Source of the DNA: Candidatus Gerdarchaeota archaeon
GTDB taxonomy: Archaea > Asgardarchaeota > Heimdallarchaeia > JABLTI01
NCBI GenBank assembly: GCA_016840945.1
Contig: JAEORJ010000204.1
Coordinates: 1 to 12,074 of the forward strand
Direction: 5' to 3'
Length of the DNA: 12,074 bases
Each line of letters begins with the position of its first letter. Position 1 is the first letter of the stretch. The notes below the pieces were generated by a model. The model ran no database searches. It had not been told where the DNA came from and was given only the letters and a program-made list of their open reading frames with translations. Made by a program: the position numbers and the translations under genes. Below, one piece after another: positions 1-6,943 of the stretch.

Positions 1-1
1 A

Positions 2-451
2 GGGATATCTGTAACCCCTTTTCCACATTTTTCATGGCAAGTGGCTGAAGATTATAAATGGGATAGATTAGAAAATGAATTAGATAAATTAGCTTATGAA
101 ATACCTCCATTTAAAATTTCAACTGCAGGGCTTGGTATTTTTACTGGTGAATCTCCTGTATTATTTATTGGAGTTGTAAAAACAGAACAATTAATTGCTA
201 TTCATAAAAAAATCACTACACAATTATCATCTTTAGCAATCAAACCATTACAATATTATTTTCCTGAACATTGGGTACCACATATTTCGCTTGCTTATGG
301 AGATTTAAAGAAGAATAATATTGGTAAAGTAATAGAGTGGTTAGCATTTGAACCATTATATATGGAAATTAACATCGATAATATTGCATTTATTTTCGAG
401 CCAACAGGGGAAGTTGGAAAACTAATGTATAATATAAAATTGAAAGGCTGA
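2..451 (+). CDS. 2'-5' RNA ligase family protein (2H phosphoesterase), 5'-truncated
   Basis: The reading frame is open to the left edge, so the true start lies outside the window. The GTG at 41 is not the start, because family sequence continues upstream of it. The 2H phosphoesterase signature is two H-x-S/T motifs, one on each half of a bilobal fold. Both are visible: H-F-S at bases 26-34 (preceded by Pro) and H-I-S at bases 281-289, followed by L-A-Y-G-D. Family members hydrolyse or form 2',5' or 2',3'-cyclic phosphodiester bonds in RNA; the archaeal ThpR group are RNA 2',3'-cyclic phosphodiesterases. The exact substrate here cannot be told from sequence. The visible part is 149 residues, against about 170-190 for the family, so little is missing. 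The flavodoxin/ferredoxin gene starts 53 bases downstream on the same strand. The family call is secure; the function is inferred. Confidence 0.85.
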   Translation, partial: GISVTPFPHFSWQVAEDYKWDRLENELDKLAYEIPPFKISTAGLGIFTGESPVLFIGVVKTEQLIAIHKKITTQLSSLAIKPLQYYFPEHWVPHISLAYGDLKKNNIGKVIEWLAFEPLYMEINIDNIAFIFEPTGEVGKLMYNIKLKG

Positions 452-504
452 AATAATAAATCAACCAAAAGTCTTATGTTTTCTATATTTACAAGAAAGA
501 ATCT

Positions 505-1341
505 ATGAAGTGTGCTTTCGTTTATTTTTCTAGTACTGGTATTACTCCTAGATATGCTTGTGAAATAGCTAAAGGAATAAATGAGGTTGAAGAAAGCAAG
601 TTTGAATTTATGAGAGTAAAAAAGGGGAAGAAAGTTGATCTTCAATCGTATGATCTTATTGGAATAGGTGCCCCAGCTTATTCTTTTCGAGCCCCACGAC
701 TCATGACAAGAATACTTCGTAAAATGGATTTACATCAAAAACCATTTTTTGTTTTTGCGACTTATAATACCATGGCAGGTAATACTCTTTGGAATCTTTA
801 TCATGCTGTTCAAAAAACAGCTGGCATTTGTTTAGGATATATTAAGGTAGGAGTTACAGTTAATATTCGTGCTTGGAAACCAAAAATTAATTCTAATAAA
901 AAACTGAAAGAAATCACAAATGAACAGAAAGAACAAGCAATAGAATTTGGCAAAATTTTAGTGAAAAGATATCATACTGATTTATTAAAGCAAACTATTG
1001 AGTGGATCCCCAAAGTTAAACCACATCTTGTGATTTGGGCAGCTTTTCTAACATGGGGTTGGGAAATGCTATGTACTGTGGGTATTAAACGAGTTGATAA
1101 GAAGAAATGTACAAGTTGTGGTTTATGTGCAACTAAAATCTGTCCTAGTAATTCTATTAGGTTAAATAAAAAGAATCAGCCAAAATTTGCTGAAATCTAT
1201 TGTGTGGGTTGTAACGGTTGTGTGAATTTATGTCCTGCTGATGCTATTTGGACTTATCAAACGAAAAATCGTATGGCTTATAATCTGTATAAAGAATTAA
1301 TTTTAAATGATGAGGATATAGATTGTCTAAACATTGATTAA
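505..1341 (+). CDS. EFR1-type flavodoxin-ferredoxin fusion protein
   Basis: This 278-residue protein joins an N-terminal flavodoxin-like domain (about residues 1-160) to a C-terminal ferredoxin domain. The flavodoxin phosphate loop is visible as Y-F-S-S-T-G-I-T at residues 7-14. The second conserved loop, G-I-G-A-P-A-Y, follows at 53-59. Two [4Fe-4S] motifs follow: Cys 202, 205, 208 and 213 (C-x2-C-x2-C-x4-C-P), and Cys 233, 236, 239 and 243 (C-x2-C-x2-C-x3-C-P). This architecture matches the EFR1 family of anaerobic bacteria and archaea, presumed cytosolic electron carriers between flavin and iron-sulfur partners. The redox partner is unknown. The ATG at 505 is chosen because the flavodoxin strand begins at once (M-K-C-A-F-V-Y-F). 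No ribosome binding site is seen. It probably shares a transcript with the genes on both sides. Confidence 0.9.
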   Translation: MKCAFVYFSSTGITPRYACEIAKGINEVEESKFEFMRVKKGKKVDLQSYDLIGIGAPAYSFRAPRLMTRILRKMDLHQKPFFVFATYNTMAGNTLWNLYHAVQKTAGICLGYIKVGVTVNIRAWKPKINSNKKLKEITNEQKEQAIEFGKILVKRYHTDLLKQTIEWIPKVKPHLVIWAAFLTWGWEMLCTVGIKRVDKKKCTSCGLCATKICPSNSIRLNKKNQPKFAEIYCVGCNGCVNLCPADAIWTYQTKNRMAYNLYKELILNDEDIDCLNID

Positions 1342-1394
1342 AAACATTAATTAGGTAAATTTTAAATGAACAATAAACTAATCCGTAATGTACC

Positions 1395-1913
1395 ATGAAA
1401 GCTATTAAATATAATAAAGGTAAAAAATATCTTGAAAAAGCAGGTACTGATATTATCGCTATTTCTCTTGGTTTAAAATGGGTTTTTGAACCGGGTTCAA
1501 CTTACCTATTATACAACGACGAAAAATTACCTGAAACCTTTTTTATCGAGTCATTAAATAAGGAAGAAAGTTTACCATTCATTTTTGTTAGACATTATAA
1601 AGTCACACATCAAGTAGATCTTGATCGATTATTACGTGGGTGTTCTATTCTCTTAACAAATTTTACTGGACCAGAGGCTGCTGATAATGTGAAAAACCAT
1701 CAGGAACGTTTAATCAAACATTTCCAAGGCAAATATGGATTGGATGCTGAAAAAGAAATGATGAGTGCATTGATGGAATTTGGGGTAGTATTTCAGATTG
1801 AAGAGAAAAACTTAATTTCTATAAATGATTATCTAATCGTTGCACAAATCCTAGGTGATAGATACAAATTATGGATATATAGTGAATCGGATTTCATACT
1901 TAGGAGGGATTGA
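1395..1913 (+). CDS. Hypothetical protein, 172 residues, soluble
   Basis: I do not recognise this protein. It is 172 residues long with no signal peptide, no membrane segment and no clustered Cys/His metal motif. The composition is mixed alpha/beta. A basic N-terminus (residues 1-15) is followed by strand-like hydrophobic stretches near 20-30, 60-66 and 82-90, an amphipathic helical region around 94-132 rich in Lys, Glu and Met, and a final strand-like segment (about 150-168). Coding is supported by an uninterrupted frame, codon use like its neighbours, and placement 53 bases after the EFR1-type gene on the same strand, the same gap as between the two preceding genes. ATG 1395 has no clear ribosome binding site. 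The GGAGGG inside its last codons leads to no plausible downstream gene. Confidence 0.7.
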   Translation: MKAIKYNKGKKYLEKAGTDIIAISLGLKWVFEPGSTYLLYNDEKLPETFFIESLNKEESLPFIFVRHYKVTHQVDLDRLLRGCSILLTNFTGPEAADNVKNHQERLIKHFQGKYGLDAEKEMMSALMEFGVVFQIEEKNLISINDYLIVAQILGDRYKLWIYSESDFILRRD

Positions 1914-1930
1914 CCCGCAGAAATTCATCA

Positions 1931-1940
1931 TTCTTTTTTT
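1931..1940 (+). terminator. Oligo-T terminator candidate after the left gene cluster
   Basis: A run of seven T residues (1934-1940) in a T-rich decamer lies 18-27 bases after the stop codon at 1913, on the coding strand. Archaeal RNA polymerase can terminate at such T-tracts without a hairpin. No stem is seen in front of it. The next gene converges from the other strand, so a stop here is expected. Confidence 0.35.
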
Positions 1941-1970
1941 ATTAAAATGGATAAACTAAATAAAGAACTA

Positions 1971-2004
1971 AAATAAAAAATAGAAAGCAATTAATATGCT
2001 TTCT
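1971..2004 (-). terminator. Hairpin plus T-tract terminator of the oligopeptidase gene
   Basis: On the minus strand a perfect 8-bp stem, AGAAAGCA / TGCTTTCT (arms 1997-2004 and 1982-1989, 7-base loop), begins at the last base of the stop codon and is followed by ATTTTTTATTT (through 1971). This is the layout of an intrinsic terminator, here overlapping the stop codon of the peptidase gene. Confidence 0.6.
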
Positions 2005-4052
2005 CATCTCTTTACTAAACCAACTTTTTCTAGTGCATAACCATAGATGAAAGCATATTCTCTCATATACTCATAGCGACCTGATGCGCCACTGTGACCA
2101 GCACCCATGTTTATTTTAATTAACAATTCATTGTGGTCAGTTTTCATTTTGCGTAATTTTGCAACAAATTTTGCTGGTTCCCAGTAAGCTACTCGAGGAT
2201 CGTTTAGTCCTGTTGTCACAAGCATATTAGGATAATCCTTAGCTTCAACATTATCATAAGGTGAATAGGAGAGCATGTACTCAAAAGCTTCTTTTTTATG
2301 CGGATCACCCCATTCTTCCCATTCTTCAGAGGTCAATGGTATACTTTCATCAAGCATTGTATTTATTACATCTACAAAGGGGACTCTCGCAATTACTAGT
2401 TTAAAGAGATCAGGACGCATATTTGTTATTGCGCCCATTAATAATCCACCAGCACTAGCTCCATGTGCAACTAATTGCTCTTTAGTTGTTATTTTTTGAT
2501 CTACTAGATATTGAGCGCAATCAATGTAGTCTGTGAAGGTATTCTTTTTATTTAAGAGCTTACCATCCTCATACCATTTTCTTCCAAGTTCTCCCCCACC
2601 ACGTATATGAGCTATGACATATATCATTCCACGTTCTATTAGACTAATAATATTTGATGAAAATGTTGTCTCTATAGAATAACCATAAGCACCATAACCA
2701 AAAAGCATAGTAGGTGCTGGGGTTTTAAGGTCTTTTTTATGAACAATTGAAATTGGTACTTGAACTCCATCACTTGCTGTGACATATCTTCTATAGGTTG
2801 TATAGTCATTTTTATTATAATTTTTAATTTCATCTTCTTTCATTAATTCTAGCTTCTTCTTATCTGTATGATAATCAAAAACAGACATTGGGGTAACAAG
2901 GGAGCTATATCTTATTCGTAGAACATTAGTATCATATTCTAAATTATCACCAAACCATACGCCATAGATTGGTTCAGGAAGTGAAATGTCATGATTTCTT
3001 TTATCACCTCTCTTGTAGAAAATACCAATCGTTCGTAAACCAGACTGACGTTTAGAGATAACTAAATAATCCTTATATGAATCAACCAAGTCAAGTTTAA
3101 CCTCGGGATTATGAGGTAATAGCTCTTCCCAATTTGCTTTCTCAAGCTTATCAATTGGAGTGCGCATAAATTTGAAATTGGTAGCACCACCTGTATTTGT
3201 TATAATATAGAAATAACCATCCTTATGGGCGATAGTGTATTCATGATCATTTTCTCGAGGATGGAATACTCTAAATTCACCAAGGGGATTTGTTAAATCT
3301 AGGAACCATATTTCAGAGCTGGTAGTTGATTCTGTGATAAAGAATAGATATTTACCATCTTTACATTTCCAAATTCCCAATCTTCTTTTGTTATCTTTTT
3401 CTTCAAAGATTAATTCATCCTTTTCAATTAGAGTGCCTAAAATATGTCTTTTTACAGCATAAGGTCTTTGAGCTTCATCTCGTAGTAAATAGTAAATTAC
3501 TTTATCATCAGCCCATTCAAAATTCCAACCAATGTTTTTCACACCAGTATCGTGAATTTCACCTGTTTCAAGGTTTTTTACTTTGATAATGAATTCTTCA
3601 TAACCAGTTTGGTCTACAGAAATAGCTAATAATTTTTGATTGGGACTTATTTTAAATGAATCAATGTAATAATAATCAAAATCTTTTGCTAACTCGTTAA
3701 CATCAAGAATTAATTCTTCTTTTGCATCAAGACTCTTGTATTTTCTAAAATAAATTCGATATTCCTTACCCTTTTCGGTTTTGTAGTAATAATAGTAATC
3801 TTTGAGTTTGTAAGGAACGCTTTCATCATCCTCTTTGATCCTTTTTTTCATTTCATTAAAGAGTTCTTCAATAAAAGGTTCTAGGTGTTTTGTTTTAGTT
3901 TCAGTATATTTATTTTCAGCTATCAAATAATCAATTACTTCAGGATTTTCTTTATCGCGTAACCAGAAATAATTATCAACAAATTCTTTTCCGAAAAGCT
4001 CCCATTTATGGGGTTTTTTTTCTGTTATTGGTGGGTATATTTTTTCGCTCAT
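2004..4052 (-). CDS. ptrB: Oligopeptidase B (S9A family serine peptidase)
   Basis: This 682-residue protein has the full length and two-domain build of prolyl oligopeptidase relatives: an N-terminal segment, a beta-propeller (about 75-410) that restricts access to short peptides, and a C-terminal alpha/beta-hydrolase domain (about 415-682). The catalytic residues visible are Ser533 in G-A-S-A-G-G, Asp618 in L-N-D-P-R-V and His653 in A-G-H-S-G. Oligopeptidase B hallmarks in the catalytic domain are V-P-F-V-D-V at 557-562, M-L-D-E-S-I-P-L-T at 566-574 and Y-S-P-Y-D-N-V at 596-602. These favour the Lys/Arg-cleaving oligopeptidase B over prolyl oligopeptidase. There is no signal peptide, so it should be cytosolic and turn over short peptides. 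It is transcribed alone, divergent from msrA. The start has no ribosome binding site but a TATA-like box 28 bases upstream. The gene is most familiar from bacteria, so ancient transfer is possible. Confidence 0.95.
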   Translation of the reverse strand: MSEKIYPPITEKKPHKWELFGKEFVDNYFWLRDKENPEVIDYLIAENKYTETKTKHLEPFIEELFNEMKKRIKEDDESVPYKLKDYYYYYKTEKGKEYRIYFRKYKSLDAKEELILDVNELAKDFDYYYIDSFKISPNQKLLAISVDQTGYEEFIIKVKNLETGEIHDTGVKNIGWNFEWADDKVIYYLLRDEAQRPYAVKRHILGTLIEKDELIFEEKDNKRRLGIWKCKDGKYLFFITESTTSSEIWFLDLTNPLGEFRVFHPRENDHEYTIAHKDGYFYIITNTGGATNFKFMRTPIDKLEKANWEELLPHNPEVKLDLVDSYKDYLVISKRQSGLRTIGIFYKRGDKRNHDISLPEPIYGVWFGDNLEYDTNVLRIRYSSLVTPMSVFDYHTDKKKLELMKEDEIKNYNKNDYTTYRRYVTASDGVQVPISIVHKKDLKTPAPTMLFGYGAYGYSIETTFSSNIISLIERGMIYVIAHIRGGGELGRKWYEDGKLLNKKNTFTDYIDCAQYLVDQKITTKEQLVAHGASAGGLLMGAITNMRPDLFKLVIARVPFVDVINTMLDESIPLTSEEWEEWGDPHKKEAFEYMLSYSPYDNVEAKDYPNMLVTTGLNDPRVAYWEPAKFVAKLRKMKTDHNELLIKINMGAGHSGASGRYEYMREYAFIYGYALEKVGLVKR

Positions 4053-4075
4053 AAAGGAAATAATCTTATTGTGTT

Positions 4076-4084
4076 CTTTAAAAG
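4076..4084 (-). promoter_or_regulatory. TATA-like box of the oligopeptidase gene, leaderless arrangement
   Basis: CTTTTAAAG on the minus strand is centred about 28 bases before the ATG at 4052. Archaeal initiation usually falls about 25 bases after the box, which would put the transcript start at or next to the ATG. The missing ribosome binding site (the ATG is preceded by TTTCCTTT) agrees with a leaderless mRNA. This rests on spacing only, and AT-rich DNA gives such matches by chance. Confidence 0.35.
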
Positions 4085-4170
4085 TTATTTATTTGAAAAT
4101 AATTCATTGGTATAGGAATTATCTTTTTTAATCAAATATATTATCTCATTTTACTTTCAAAGGTGTTGAT

Positions 4171-4206
4171 ATGGAATTTCAAAAGAAAATAATTAATTGT
4201 CTTTAA
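4171..4206 (+). other. Possible 11-codon leader ORF upstream of msrA
   Basis: AAGGTG at 4160-4165 sits 5 bases before ATG 4171, spacing like that of the DinB gene (GAGGTG, 5 bases, ATG). The frame codes for 11 residues (M-E-F-Q-K-K-I-I-N-C-L) and stops at 4206, 23 bases before the msrA start. It could be a translated leader, but a chance combination in AT-rich DNA is just as likely. It cannot be an N-terminal extension of MsrA, because the msrA frame has stops between the two. Confidence 0.2.
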
Positions 4207-4208
4207 AA
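4201..4208 (+). promoter_or_regulatory. TATA-like box upstream of msrA
   Basis: CTTTAAAA is centred about 25 bases before the TTG at 4230. With typical archaeal spacing, transcription would begin at or beside that codon and give a leaderless message, which would explain why no ribosome binding site is seen. Tentative. Confidence 0.3.
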
Positions 4209-4229
4209 TTCATCAAATCATAGTTATTA

Positions 4230-4799
4230 TTGTGGTTGATTAAAATTAATGATAATAAAAACATCAAATCAATTGTTTTAGGTGGTGGTTGCTTCTGGTG
4301 TTTGGAAGCAGTTTATAATCAAATTGATGGACTAGAAGTAGTTTCTGGTTATGCAGGTGGTATAACAAAAAATCCCACCTATGAACAGGTTTGTTCAGGA
4401 ACTACTGGTCATGCAGAAGTTGTAAAAATTAATTACAATCCATCAATTATAAGCCTTAAAACTATTTTAGAAATTTTCTTTGAGATACATAATCCAACAA
4501 CACTAAATCGTCAAGGTAATGATATTGGTACACAATATCGATCAATAATATTATTTTCAGATGAAGAAGAATTAGAGATAATCAACGAGGTTATTAATGA
4601 GGTCCAAAAGGAATGGCTAACTCCAATAGTATCCGAAGTTTACAAACTCGATGCTTTCTATGAAGCAGAGAATTATCATCAAAAGTATTTTGAGAGGAAC
4701 CCAAATCAGAGATATTGTAAATTTATAATTAGCCCTAAAATCATCAAATTCAAGAAACATATTTTGCCAAAATTAGAATTCACTCAAAATAGTATATAA
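4230..4799 (+). CDS. msrA: Peptide methionine (S)-S-oxide reductase MsrA
   Basis: MsrA reduces methionine-S-sulfoxide in proteins and free methionine, repairing oxidative damage in the cytosol with reducing power from thioredoxin. The family motif G-G-C-F-W-C is at residues 19-24, with catalytic Cys21. The conserved H-N-P-T-T-L-N-R-Q-G-N-D-I-G-T-Q-Y-R-S stretch is at 87-105. A likely resolving Cys163 lies in N-P-N-Q-R-Y-C near the C-terminus. The length (189) is normal, with a short Lys-rich tail after the fold. The start is not ATG: a stop codon at 4221 limits the frame, and only TTG 4230, TTG 4236 or ATT 4239 precede the conserved core. TTG 4230 is preferred for its spacing from the TATA-like box. 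No MsrB is fused or adjacent. The family call is certain; the start is not. Confidence 0.95.
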   Translation: MWLIKINDNKNIKSIVLGGGCFWCLEAVYNQIDGLEVVSGYAGGITKNPTYEQVCSGTTGHAEVVKINYNPSIISLKTILEIFFEIHNPTTLNRQGNDIGTQYRSIILFSDEEELEIINEVINEVQKEWLTPIVSEVYKLDAFYEAENYHQKYFERNPNQRYCKFIISPKIIKFKKHILPKLEFTQNSI

Positions 4800-4817
4800 T
4801 ATTACTATTAACCTTCA

Positions 4818-4824
4818 ATTTTTT
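4818..4824 (+). terminator. Oligo-T terminator candidate after msrA
   Basis: A T-rich stretch with a run of six T residues (ATTTTTTCTATTTATT overall) lies about 20 bases after the msrA stop. There is no stem. It fits an archaeal T-tract terminator before the separately promoted hydrolase gene. Confidence 0.3.
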
Positions 4825-4856
4825 CTATTTATTCTGCCTACCAAAAATTTTTATCG

Positions 4857-4895
4857 GATTATAATAAAGAAATTAATCATACAGATTATAATAAA
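4857..4895 (+). repeat. Direct repeat of GATTATAATAAA upstream of the hydrolase gene
   Basis: The 12-base sequence GATTATAATAAA occurs exactly twice, at 4857-4868 and 4884-4895, 27 bases start to start (under three helical turns). The second copy contains a TATA-like TTATAATA about 35 bases before ATG 4925, so it may be the core promoter box. The first copy could then be a second promoter or an operator half. The low complexity of the motif limits the weight of this. Confidence 0.4.
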
Positions 4896-4924
4896 TCTAA
4901 TCTATTCCTAACAATTTCCAAAAG

Positions 4925-5878
4925 ATGATAGTAATGTTATTAGCTAATACTAATGAAAATACTTTAGCAGATAATTTTGTGTTAAATTATAAAAGAGATG
5001 TACCAAATTTTTTTGATGAAAACCAAAGCGAAATAATTGAGGTACCAGTTGAAGATGGATACATTCGAGTATTTCATCACAAACCGAAAGAAGTGAAAGC
5101 TAAAAAACCAATTATTTTTCTACCAGGTTTTGGTACTGCTGCATATAGTTGGCGAGAATTTCATCATACTCATCATAATATTGCAGAATATTATCATATT
5201 GAAACTAGGGACAAGAAATCAGCTCAAATAAAACGACATATAAAAGTAGATTTTACAATTGATCGTATTACTCACGATATAGCTGATGTCATTAAATACA
5301 TAGATTGTAATAATAAAGACTACATTTTAATGGGAGCTTGCCTTTGTGGTGGTGTTTTATTATATGGTTTAATACATGATATACTTAATCCACCGACTGT
5401 AATAGCTTTTGATCCATTTACTAAATGGACTCAATATAGATTATTTGTAAAAATACTAATGCCAATTTTTCCACCAGTTTTATTAGATTCTATGAAATTT
5501 GTGATTGGAAAAGCAGTAATGAAAGGTATGGAAAATGAAGTACAAAGAAAGCGAAATATGGAGAATTTAGAGGAAGCTGTAGGTTGGAAATGGCGTAAAT
5601 TTAGTTTACAGAATATAAACTACGATTTAACAAATGATTTCCAAAAAATAAAGCAAGAAGTATTTATTTTCCATGGACCAAAGGATAAGTTCCATCCTGA
5701 TGGCACATTCCAAAATGTAGCTGCTCAAATTCCTAATGGGAGATTTTTCCAGTTAAATATTTCAAAAGAATATCGAGAATTACTTGCTGGTGCAATCGCA
5801 ACAGAATTTTCAATGGTTGATAAGAATAATGGTGTTCCAAAATCATTGCAGAAATATGAAGTTCCTTTACGCGATTGA
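4925..5878 (+). CDS. Alpha/beta-hydrolase fold protein with Cys at the nucleophile position
   Basis: This 317-residue protein has the landmarks of an alpha/beta-hydrolase. A strand and oxyanion-type loop (I-I-F-L-P-G-F-G-T) lie at 63-71. A nucleophile elbow, M-G-A-C-L-C-G-G, lies at 136-143. A strand ending in a candidate acid (F-H-G-P-K-D, Asp254) lies at 249-254. Cys139 sits where Ser is usual, as in PHA synthases and dienelactone hydrolases. The usual small residue two places on is a second Cys (141). No His occurs after residue 257, so the canonical third triad member is missing. The protein may be a degenerate or non-hydrolytic member, or may use another base. Residues 168-232 form a helical cap rich in aromatic and basic residues. 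The first 30 residues look unstructured. ATG 4925 and ATG 4934 are both possible starts, neither with a ribosome binding site. It is 45 bases upstream of the SnoaL-like gene. Confidence 0.8.
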   Translation: MIVMLLANTNENTLADNFVLNYKRDVPNFFDENQSEIIEVPVEDGYIRVFHHKPKEVKAKKPIIFLPGFGTAAYSWREFHHTHHNIAEYYHIETRDKKSAQIKRHIKVDFTIDRITHDIADVIKYIDCNNKDYILMGACLCGGVLLYGLIHDILNPPTVIAFDPFTKWTQYRLFVKILMPIFPPVLLDSMKFVIGKAVMKGMENEVQRKRNMENLEEAVGWKWRKFSLQNINYDLTNDFQKIKQEVFIFHGPKDKFHPDGTFQNVAAQIPNGRFFQLNISKEYRELLAGAIATEFSMVDKNNGVPKSLQKYEVPLRD

Positions 5879-5923
5879 TTTCTTTCTAAATATATATATT
5901 ACAACATAGGATGTGTTATAAAT

Positions 5924-6334
5924 TTGGATAAAAAAGCTTTAAACGAAAAAGAAATCAGAAAAGTATTAGATTTAATGGCGGAAGCATTTGCTGAAAAGGA
6001 TATTGAAAAATATCTTGGCCTTTTTACGAAAGAAAGCGATTTAGTAATTTTTGGTTCTCAAGCAGGTGAAAAATGGACATCGATTAGCGATTATAAGAAA
6101 TCAGTATTGAAAGATTGGTCTTATCCAGATAAAATGACAGTTCATTATGATTGGTTAAAAATAAAAAGCTCAGAATCAATAGCTTGGTTGGCTTCTGATA
6201 TAAGGTTTGAAACAAAAGTTGGCGAGCAAACAATGTCTATTCCCGGAAGATTTACAGCAGTGCTGATTAAAGATGGTAATGAGTGGAAATTTAATCAATC
6301 ACATTTCTCAATGGCTATGCAATCACCTGAATAA
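5924..6334 (+). CDS. SnoaL/NTF2-like domain protein
   Basis: This 136-residue single-domain protein has the NTF2-like cone pattern. It starts with a helix (E-I-R-K-V-L-D-L-M-A-E-A-F-A-E-K-D at 10-26), followed by the typical Y-L-G-L-F segment. Then come the strands ending in W-L-A-S-D-I-R-F, G-R-F-T-A-V-L and W-K-F-N-Q-S-H-F-S. The last resembles the W-x-I-x-H-x-H-x-S ending of SnoaL/DUF4440-type proteins. These small folds bind or isomerise hydrophobic ligands or act as accessory domains, so no specific activity is assigned. The start is TTG 5924, because no ATG exists earlier in frame and the helix begins right after it. An AGGATG sequence about 11 bases upstream may serve as a weak ribosome site. 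It follows the hydrolase gene by 45 bases and is likely co-transcribed. Confidence 0.8.
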   Translation: MDKKALNEKEIRKVLDLMAEAFAEKDIEKYLGLFTKESDLVIFGSQAGEKWTSISDYKKSVLKDWSYPDKMTVHYDWLKIKSSESIAWLASDIRFETKVGEQTMSIPGRFTAVLIKDGNEWKFNQSHFSMAMQSPE

Positions 6335-6360
6335 TTAAAAAAATGAAAAATTGAATATCG

Positions 6361-6382
6361 GAGATGATTTATCTATTATCTC
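6361..6382. terminator. Hairpin between the convergent SnoaL-like and DinB-like genes
   Basis: GAGATGAT (6361-6368) pairs with ATTATCTC (6375-6382) with one G-U pair and a 6-base loop. It touches the stop codon of the minus-strand gene. On the minus strand it is followed, 9-10 bases on, by two T-tracts (complement of 6335-6350). On the plus strand a weaker TTAATTTT follows. It may terminate both converging transcripts. Confidence 0.4.
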
Positions 6383-6383
6383 A

Positions 6384-6872
6384 TTAATTTTCATTGAGAA
6401 TCTTTCTAATCTCTTCCATAGACCAATTTGTTTGTCTTCTAAGTAACCAAATTACTTGTCCAAAGTGATTGTGGTCATGAGCCAACATATGAATCAAATA
6501 TCGACCTCGAGGGATTTCATTTTTGCCAAATTTTATATTCTCTTTTTCTTTTTCCTCGTCGATTTCTTCTATTCCTTTCTTTACAATTGTATTTATTCGA
6601 AGATATTCTTCTTCGATTTTTTCTAGAGGAATTCTATCCTTAGGATCATCTGTATATAAGAAATTTAATTCACTTGATACTTTTTCAGTGTTCAAAGCAT
6701 TATTGTTTATCATTATTAAACTCCCAATTAAATGTCGCAGAATGTTTTCTATTGACCAACTTCCTTCAATAAGCGATTTATGAAAGATTTCCTCATTACA
6801 TGCTTTTAATAATTTAAGGTAACTCAACCATTCATTCTCAGATAAGTTATAAAGCTCTATAATTGAAACCAT
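6384..6872 (-). CDS. DinB-like (YfiT-type) four-helix protein
   Basis: This 162-residue all-helical protein matches the DinB/YfiT superfamily of metal-binding four-helix bundles. Helix 2 carries the W-S-I-E-N-I-L-R-H-L signature with His47. A C-terminal helix has H-M-L-A-H-D-H-N-H-F-G-Q (His128, 132, 134, 136), supplying the other two metal-ligand histidines and the characteristic H-x-G-Q ending. Relatives include thiol transferases (bacillithiol or mycothiol dependent) and many uncharacterised proteins, so the reaction is unknown. Despite the name it is unrelated to DNA polymerase IV. A strong ribosome site (GAGGTG) 5 bases before ATG 6872 fixes the start. A TATA-like box 46-51 bases upstream suggests its own promoter, although the gene follows the zinc-ribbon gene by 71 bases on the same strand. 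Confidence 0.85.
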   Translation of the reverse strand: MVSIIELYNLSENEWLSYLKLLKACNEEIFHKSLIEGSWSIENILRHLIGSLIMINNNALNTEKVSSELNFLYTDDPKDRIPLEKIEEEYLRINTIVKKGIEEIDEEKEKENIKFGKNEIPRGRYLIHMLAHDHNHFGQVIWLLRRQTNWSMEEIRKILNEN

Positions 6873-6877
6873 ATTAA

Positions 6878-6883
6878 CACCTC
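6878..6883 (-). promoter_or_regulatory. Ribosome binding site of the DinB-like gene
   Basis: GAGGTG on the minus strand, 5 bases before ATG 6872, is fully complementary to the usual archaeal 16S rRNA 3' end (CACCUC) and decides the start codon. Confidence 0.75.
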
Positions 6884-6917
6884 ATTTGAGTGCTATTACA
6901 GAATAAACTAATGATTG

Positions 6918-6923
6918 TTTATA
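6918..6923 (-). promoter_or_regulatory. TATA-like box of the DinB-like gene
   Basis: TATAAA on the minus strand, 46 bases before the ATG. Initiation about 25 bases downstream would give a leader of roughly 20 bases containing the GAGGTG ribosome site, a coherent archaeal promoter layout. Tentative. Confidence 0.35.
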
Positions 6924-6943
6924 GATTATTCCTTCAATCAAGA

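Noticed and set aside
41..43. GTG as start of the first gene
   Set aside because: The first H-x-S catalytic motif lies upstream of it at 26-34, so the gene begins outside the window.
295..645. Minus-strand open frame of 116 codons across the first two genes
   Set aside because: It lies antisense to the 2H phosphoesterase and EFR1-type genes, with a Phe/Ile/Ser-rich composition typical of reverse reading of AT-rich coding DNA. No ribosome site.
1902..1945. GGAGGG followed by a TTG-started frame near the end of the 172-residue gene
   Set aside because: The frame is only 11 codons, runs into the T-tract, and the purine run is explained by Arg-Arg-Asp codons.
2275..2499. Plus-strand open frame of 74 codons
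   Set aside because: Antisense to the catalytic domain of oligopeptidase B; its Ser-rich content mirrors that gene.
6523..6783. Plus-strand open frame of 86 codons
   Set aside because: Antisense to the DinB-like gene; low-complexity Ser/Phe run from reversed Glu/Lys codons.
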